Of a stretch of 64,000 nucleotides of DNA, positions 59,634 through 64,000 are shown in pieces. The stretch is from the NCBI GenBank assembly GCA_900541965.1, contig UQLN01000020.1:7892-71891 (forward strand). The letters are read 5' to 3'. Made by a program: the position numbers and the translations under genes. The first letter of the stretch is position 1; each line of letters opens with the position of its first letter. This DNA is from an uncultured Parabacteroides sp. (GTDB lineage: Bacteria > Bacteroidota > Bacteroidia > Bacteroidales > Tannerellaceae). The notes beneath the pieces are model-generated. The model was given only the letters and a program-made list of their open reading frames with translations, had not been told where the DNA came from and did no database searches.

Positions 59634-62126
59634 ATGGCTAAGAAAACGACTACAAAGCAAAATAGCAATAACGGGGAGAGTAAGTGGAGCCGGATTAAAA
59701 TCTTTTTTAAGAGTGAGCGGACTCGTTTTATAACAGGATTAGTTATTTCCATTATTACAATATATGTGGGGCTTGCCCTTATATCCTTCTTTTTTACAGG
59801 TGCAGCGGACCAGAGTAAGATAGAGAATGTTCCTCTGGGTGATTTGGTAACAAACCGTGGGGCTGTGGACAACTGGACCGGAGTAAGAGGTGCATTCCTT
59901 GCCGATTTATTGATGAACCGCTGGTTCGGTATCTCATCTTTCCTTATATTACTGTTTTTAGGGACTGTGGGAGCCAAGCTGATGAACCTGAGCAAGGCCT
60001 CTATATTGAAGCGTTTCCTGTTTTGTGCAGCCATGCTTGTCTGGGGGTCCCTGTTCTTTGCTTTTATCTTTATCGAAGGATATGAAGATACCTTTATTTA
60101 TTTAGGAGGACAACACGGTTATTATTTGTCGGAAGTGATGATGAATAATATAGGTATACCCGGCACCCTGTTGTTTTTGCTGGGCATATTCCTGATTATC
60201 GCCATATTTACCAGTAAACGGACGATTCCTCTTCTTCAGAGTTTCTTTTCTTTCGGCTGGTTGAAGAAACGCCTGAAAAAGGAACCGGCAATAGATGAGG
60301 AAGACGATACAACCGTCAGCCCCTCGTTGACAGAACAACCGGACGAACAGCCGGAAATGGATGATTTTGTATTCGACACTGAGAAAGAAATCCGGGAAGC
60401 CCGGAAAGAGAACCCCGTCAAACAGCAAACATCCGCTTATAGAGCCGAAGTGGAAGAAGACGGTTTTGTGGTAACCGTCCCGGAAGAAGAAGAAACATAC
60501 AATAACTCCAATGAACCCGATACGTCTTTGGATGCAAGCGAAAACGAAGCCGACCCCCAATTCACAGTAGAAGTCGCTTCCGGTGATGATGAAGCCTACG
60601 ATGCTTCGGTGCAGGGCGATTACGACCCGAAACTGGACTTGTCGTCTTTCCGCAACCCGACAATCGAGTTACTGAAGAAATATGATGTCAGCGACCATCA
60701 GGTCGATATGGAAGAACAGATGGCTAACCAGAAACGTATCAAGCAGACACTGGAAAGTTTCGGTATCAGCATCTCTTCTATCAAGGCAACGGTTGGACCG
60801 ACCATTACCCTTTATGAAGTTATTCCTGATACAGGTGTCCGTATCTCCAAAATCAAGAATCTGGAAGACGACATCGCCCTGAACCTTTCGGCTTTGGGTA
60901 TCCGTATCATCGCCCCGATGCCGGGTAAGGGTACCATCGGTATCGAAGTGCCGAATAAAGACCCGCAGATTGTATCCATGCAGTCGGTGGTAGCTTCCCG
61001 CAAATTCCAGGAATCAAAATACGATTTGCCTGTTGTGTTGGGTAAGACCATTACGAACGAGATTTTCATGTTCGACCTCTGCAAGATGCCTCACCTGTTG
61101 GTGGCTGGTGCTACCGGACAGGGTAAGTCCGTCGGTCTGAATGCCGTGATTACTTCCTTATTATATCGTAAACATCCGTCGGAGTTGAAATTCGTGCTGG
61201 TAGACCCGAAGATGGTTGAGTTCGGCATCTATTCGGAACTGGAACGCCATTACCTTGCCAAGCTGCCGGATGCGGACAAAGCCGTGATTACCGACTGTAC
61301 GAAGGTTATTATGACCTTAAACTCCATCTGTAAGGAAATGGACGACCGGTATGAGTTACTGATGAAAGCCCATGTCCGTAATATAAAGGAATACAACGCT
61401 AAATTCATCTCCCGCCACCTGAATCCCGAGAAAGGGCATAAGTTCATGCCGTTTATCGTAGTGATTATCGACGAGTTCGGCGATTTGATTATGCAGGCCG
61501 GAAAAGAAATCGAAACCCCTATCGCCCGTATCGCCCAGAAAGCGCGTGCTGTAGGTATCCATATGATTATCGCGACACAGCGTCCGTCTACCAATATCAT
61601 TACCGGTATTATCAAGGCGAACTTCCCGGCGCGTATGGCGTTCCGTGTGATGCAGATGGTAGACTCCCGAACCATCCTGGATGCACCGGGTGCCAACCAG
61701 TTGATAGGCCGTGGCGACTTGCTCTTCTCGCAAGGCGGCGAAACCAACCGTGTGCAATGTGCGTTTGTCGATACCCCGGAAGTAGAACAAATCGTAAATT
61801 ACATATCCGAACAACCCGGCTATCCTACCGCCTTCATGCTGCCCGAATATGTGGGTGAAGGAGGCGACGACAAGGCTCCGGGCGCTGTTGATTTGTCCGA
61901 CCGCGACCCCTTGTTTGATGAGGCAGCACGTCTGATAGTCATTCAGCAGCAAGGTTCTACCTCCTTAATCCAGCGTAAGTTTGCTATCGGATATAACCGT
62001 GCGGGTCGTCTGATGGACCAGTTGGAGGCTGCCGGTATCGTAGGGCCGTTTGAAGGAAGTAAGGCACGCCAGGTATTGATTCAGGACGAGTACAACCTGG
62101 AACAATTACTGAACTCCCTCAAGTAA
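59634..62126 (+). CDS. ftsK: DNA translocase FtsK/SpoIIIE
   Basis: An 830-residue septal DNA pump that clears and aligns chromosome ends at division. Four membrane helices lie in the first 200 residues, followed by an acidic, variable linker (about 205-340). The motor shows Walker A GATGQGKSVGLN (492-503), Walker B MPFIVVIIDEFGDLIMQ and the FtsK signature MIIATQRPSTNIITGIIKAN. The C-terminal gamma winged helix for KOPS-type sites is at about 765-830 (STSLIQRKFAIGYNRAGRLM). It is followed by lolA after 36 bp on the same strand. Confidence 0.97.
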   Translation: MAKKTTTKQNSNNGESKWSRIKIFFKSERTRFITGLVISIITIYVGLALISFFFTGAADQSKIENVPLGDLVTNRGAVDNWTGVRGAFLADLLMNRWFGISSFLILLFLGTVGAKLMNLSKASILKRFLFCAAMLVWGSLFFAFIFIEGYEDTFIYLGGQHGYYLSEVMMNNIGIPGTLLFLLGIFLIIAIFTSKRTIPLLQSFFSFGWLKKRLKKEPAIDEEDDTTVSPSLTEQPDEQPEMDDFVFDTEKEIREARKENPVKQQTSAYRAEVEEDGFVVTVPEEEETYNNSNEPDTSLDASENEADPQFTVEVASGDDEAYDASVQGDYDPKLDLSSFRNPTIELLKKYDVSDHQVDMEEQMANQKRIKQTLESFGISISSIKATVGPTITLYEVIPDTGVRISKIKNLEDDIALNLSALGIRIIAPMPGKGTIGIEVPNKDPQIVSMQSVVASRKFQESKYDLPVVLGKTITNEIFMFDLCKMPHLLVAGATGQGKSVGLNAVITSLLYRKHPSELKFVLVDPKMVEFGIYSELERHYLAKLPDADKAVITDCTKVIMTLNSICKEMDDRYELLMKAHVRNIKEYNAKFISRHLNPEKGHKFMPFIVVIIDEFGDLIMQAGKEIETPIARIAQKARAVGIHMIIATQRPSTNIITGIIKANFPARMAFRVMQMVDSRTILDAPGANQLIGRGDLLFSQGGETNRVQCAFVDTPEVEQIVNYISEQPGYPTAFMLPEYVGEGGDDKAPGAVDLSDRDPLFDEAARLIVIQQQGSTSLIQRKFAIGYNRAGRLMDQLEAAGIVGPFEGSKARQVLIQDEYNLEQLLNSLK

Positions 62127-62162
62127 GCCTTTTATGTATAATGTTTATTGAATTTTCATCTT

Positions 62163-62801
62163 ATGAAGAAAGTAATATACCTGTTTATTTCCCTGTTCTG
62201 CCTCTTTTCGGAAGCAGGCGCACAGAATGTGGCATCCATACTCGATAAAGCCGCTTCCATTTATGAAAAGTCCAACGGACTGTCGGCCGCCTTTACCATG
62301 CAGGCAAGTTCGGATATGGATAACGTATCCGAAAGTTTCGACGGTACCATAGATATTAAAGGAGATAAATTCGTGCTGAAAACTCCGGATATGGTGACCT
62401 GGTTCGATGGAACAACGCAATGGACCTATCTGGAACAGAATGAAGAAGTAAATGTCTCCAACCCGACAGGAGAGGAGTTGCAAATGACAAATCCCACCTT
62501 GCTGTTGCGTTCCTATAAAGAAGGGTTCAATGCGAAATATATGGGTAGCAGCACGGCTTTCAACGGGAAGACGGCACACGACATAGAGCTGACTCCGAAA
62601 AAGAAAGGCACGATTGTCAAAATCGATTTGCAGGTGGACAAGTTTTCCAACCTTCCGGTATCCATCTCTATTACAGCTAAAAACGGCATCAGCAATACAA
62701 TACGTATCGGCAAAATGAAAACCGGGGTAAACCAACCCGACAGTTTCTTTGTTTTTAACGAAAAAGAGTACCCGCATGCCGAAGTCATAGACTTGAGGTA
62801 A
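62163..62801 (+). CDS. LolA-like outer-membrane lipoprotein carrier
   Basis: A 212-residue periplasmic protein with signal peptide MKKVIYLFISLFCLFSEAGA and a LolA-like fold: the early helix ASILDKAASIYEKSNGLSAA, paired strands FDGTIDIKGDKFVLKTPDMV and TWFDGTTQWTYLEQNEEVNV, then LTPKKKGTIVKIDLQVDKFS and the late strand region. It would carry lipoproteins from inner to outer membrane. An in-frame TTG at 62148 is a less likely start. It lies between ftsK and trxB, a frequent Bacteroidales arrangement as far as I recall. Confidence 0.92.
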   Translation: MKKVIYLFISLFCLFSEAGAQNVASILDKAASIYEKSNGLSAAFTMQASSDMDNVSESFDGTIDIKGDKFVLKTPDMVTWFDGTTQWTYLEQNEEVNVSNPTGEELQMTNPTLLLRSYKEGFNAKYMGSSTAFNGKTAHDIELTPKKKGTIVKIDLQVDKFSNLPVSISITAKNGISNTIRIGKMKTGVNQPDSFFVFNEKEYPHAEVIDLR

Positions 62802-62841
62802 TCTTAACAGTATTCATTATCAACTATCAATTTTAAAAACT

Positions 62842-63795
62842 ATGAGTGACTCTACAAACGAAAAAGTTCGTTGCCTGATTATTGGTTCCGGTCCTGCCGG
62901 ATATACGGCTGCCATTTACGCATCCCGTGCAAATTTGTCTCCTGTCCTTTACGAAGGGATACAACCGGGCGGACAGTTGACCACCACTACGGAAGTGGAA
63001 AACTTCCCGGGCTATCCGGAAGGTATCACCGGTCCGGAGTTGATGGAAGATTTGAAAAAGCAGGCAGCCCGTTTCGGTGCGGATATGCGTATCGGCATTG
63101 CCACAAGTGCGGATTTATCGGCTGCTCCCTATAAAGTGACCATAGACGGTGAAAAGGTTATCGAAACGGAAACCCTGATTATCGCAACCGGGGCCACCGC
63201 TAAATATTTAGGATTACCCGACGAACAGAAATATGCAGGCATGGGTGTTTCAGCCTGTGCAACCTGCGACGGTTTCTTCTATCGCAAGAAAAACGTAGCC
63301 GTAGTAGGAGGCGGGGATACCGCTTGTGAAGAAGCCCTTTATTTGTCCAGCCTTGCCAAACAGGTATACCTGATTGTCCGCAAACCATTCCTGCGTGCAT
63401 CGAAAGTAATGCAAGACCGGGTGATGAAGGCTCCGAACATCACAGTTTTGTTCGAACATAACACACTGGGCTTGTTTGGTGAAGACGGCGTAGAAGGTGC
63501 CCATCTGGTAAAACGTATGGGCGAACCGGATGAAGAAAAAGTGGATATTGCCATCGACGGTTTCTTCCTTGCCATCGGCCATAAACCGAACTCGGACATC
63601 TTCAAGCCGTGGGTGGATACGGACGAAGTAGGCTACATCAATACGGTTCCGGGAACTCCGAAAACCCGGGTGCCGGGCGTGTTTGCTGCCGGAGACGTAG
63701 CAGACCCACATTACCGTCAGGCGATTACTGCTGCCGGTAGCGGATGCAAGGCTGCTATCGAAGCTGAACGCTATTTATCCGAAATCGGGAAATAA
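62842..63795 (+). CDS. trxB: Thioredoxin-disulfide reductase
   Basis: A 317-residue FAD enzyme that reduces thioredoxin with NADPH. FAD motif CLIIGSGPAGYTAAIYASRA, PGGQLTTTTEVENFPGYPEG, the redox pair Cys139-Cys142 in ACATCDGFFYRKKNVAVVGG (which leads into the NADPH-binding GGGDTACEEALYL), and the C-terminal GVFAAGDVADPHYRQAITAA. All catalytic parts are intact and length is normal. It follows lolA by 40 bp and is succeeded by array G. Confidence 0.97.
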   Translation: MSDSTNEKVRCLIIGSGPAGYTAAIYASRANLSPVLYEGIQPGGQLTTTTEVENFPGYPEGITGPELMEDLKKQAARFGADMRIGIATSADLSAAPYKVTIDGEKVIETETLIIATGATAKYLGLPDEQKYAGMGVSACATCDGFFYRKKNVAVVGGGDTACEEALYLSSLAKQVYLIVRKPFLRASKVMQDRVMKAPNITVLFEHNTLGLFGEDGVEGAHLVKRMGEPDEEKVDIAIDGFFLAIGHKPNSDIFKPWVDTDEVGYINTVPGTPKTRVPGVFAAGDVADPHYRQAITAAGSGCKAAIEAERYLSEIGK

Positions 63796-63841
63796 TCCGG
63801 CGAAAGGAATATAGAGCAAGCGACTATATATAAGGGAGCCG

Positions 63842-63956
63842 TGTCAGAGCCTAATCTGACACGGCTTCAGTGTATAATCTGACGGTGCTTCAGCGTCCCG
63901 TCTGACACCGCTTCAGCGCCTAATCTGAAGCACCTTCAGACGAGGCGCTGAAGCGG
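63842..63956. repeat. Tandem array of five 23-bp units with dyad (array G)
   Basis: Units begin exactly every 23 bp at 63842, 63865, 63888, 63911 and 63934. The first holds the near-perfect palindrome GTGTCAGA-N6-TCTGACAC; the others open with CTTCAG and carry TCTGAC or TCTGAAG eleven to thirteen bases later. The array follows trxB and ends 19 bp before the stop of a minus-strand gene. Confidence 0.88.
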
Positions 63957-63974
63957 CTCCCTCAAAAGATGGGT

Positions 63975-64000
63975 TTAGAGTTCTTCCGGTTTGTCGCCGT
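63975..64000 (-). CDS. Possible C-terminal end of a further gene
   Basis: Eight minus-strand codons ending in GDKPEEL and a TAA stop, cut by the window edge. The call rests on an open frame and the plausible residues only; the product cannot be named. Confidence 0.3.

Overview
The window is chromosomal DNA from an anaerobic gut-type Bacteroidales bacterium, most likely Parabacteroides or a close relative. The case rests on a SusC/SusD pair next to a hybrid two-component regulator, Bacteroidete promoter elements (TAnnTTTG) in front of many genes, few recognisable Shine-Dalgarno sites, a bacterial serine palmitoyltransferase, a GldH lipoprotein and a CCA-less tRNA gene. The genus is an inference from gene content and protein style, not from a database search.

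Layout. 1-10090: the 3' part of a polysaccharide utilisation locus (a truncated enzyme-like gene, susC, susD, hybrid sensor regulator). 10101-18393: a small PepSY-like lipoprotein, a small acidic protein, purH, then the rod-shape cluster mreB-mreC-mreD-PBP2-rodA. 18353-23525: gldH and a PSP1 protein, serine palmitoyltransferase divergent from a lipid kinase, and a tRNA methyltransferase. 23673-32019: lon, a long non-coding gap, tRNA-Ser(GCU), mltG, iorAB, a thioredoxin-like protein and a flavodoxin-ferredoxin protein. 32027-38182: a two-component system divergent from an alpha-L-rhamnosidase/glycerate kinase operon that ends in a decapitated acetyltransferase remnant. 38286-41877: a TerB-like protein, an HU-family protein, a probable invertible promoter, a THUMP-like methyltransferase and an M23 lipoprotein. 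42179-46092: hexuronate genes uxuA and uxuB (SDR type), a LacI regulator and a membrane protein. 46425-53102: a tripartite RND efflux operon followed by lpxA. 53633-64000: malate dehydrogenase, an RNA-modification/exonuclease operon, two paralogous lipoproteins, ftsK, lolA, trxB and the very end of a further gene.

Two non-coding signals stand out. First, at least seven places in intergenic DNA carry short tandem arrays with a 21-23 bp period, several with an internal dyad. Within a locus the units resemble one another. Between loci the sequence is unrelated, while the pitch (exactly 23 bp at four loci, 22 bp at two) is nearly constant. They lie at transcription-unit ends or just upstream of promoters, and no ordinary feature type explains them. 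Second, 39305-39558 is bounded by a perfect 19-bp inverted repeat of the form AGTTC-N5-GAACT and encloses a single consensus promoter -7 element. This has the architecture of a phase-variable invertible promoter, placed between an HU-family gene and a methyltransferase gene.

The genes otherwise form recognisable working groups: glycan capture and sensing, cell-wall elongation, sphingolipid and lipid A synthesis, envelope export (LolA, RND), aromatic 2-oxoacid metabolism (IorAB) and uronate/rhamnose use. All functional calls are from reading the translated sequences; no similarity search was run.
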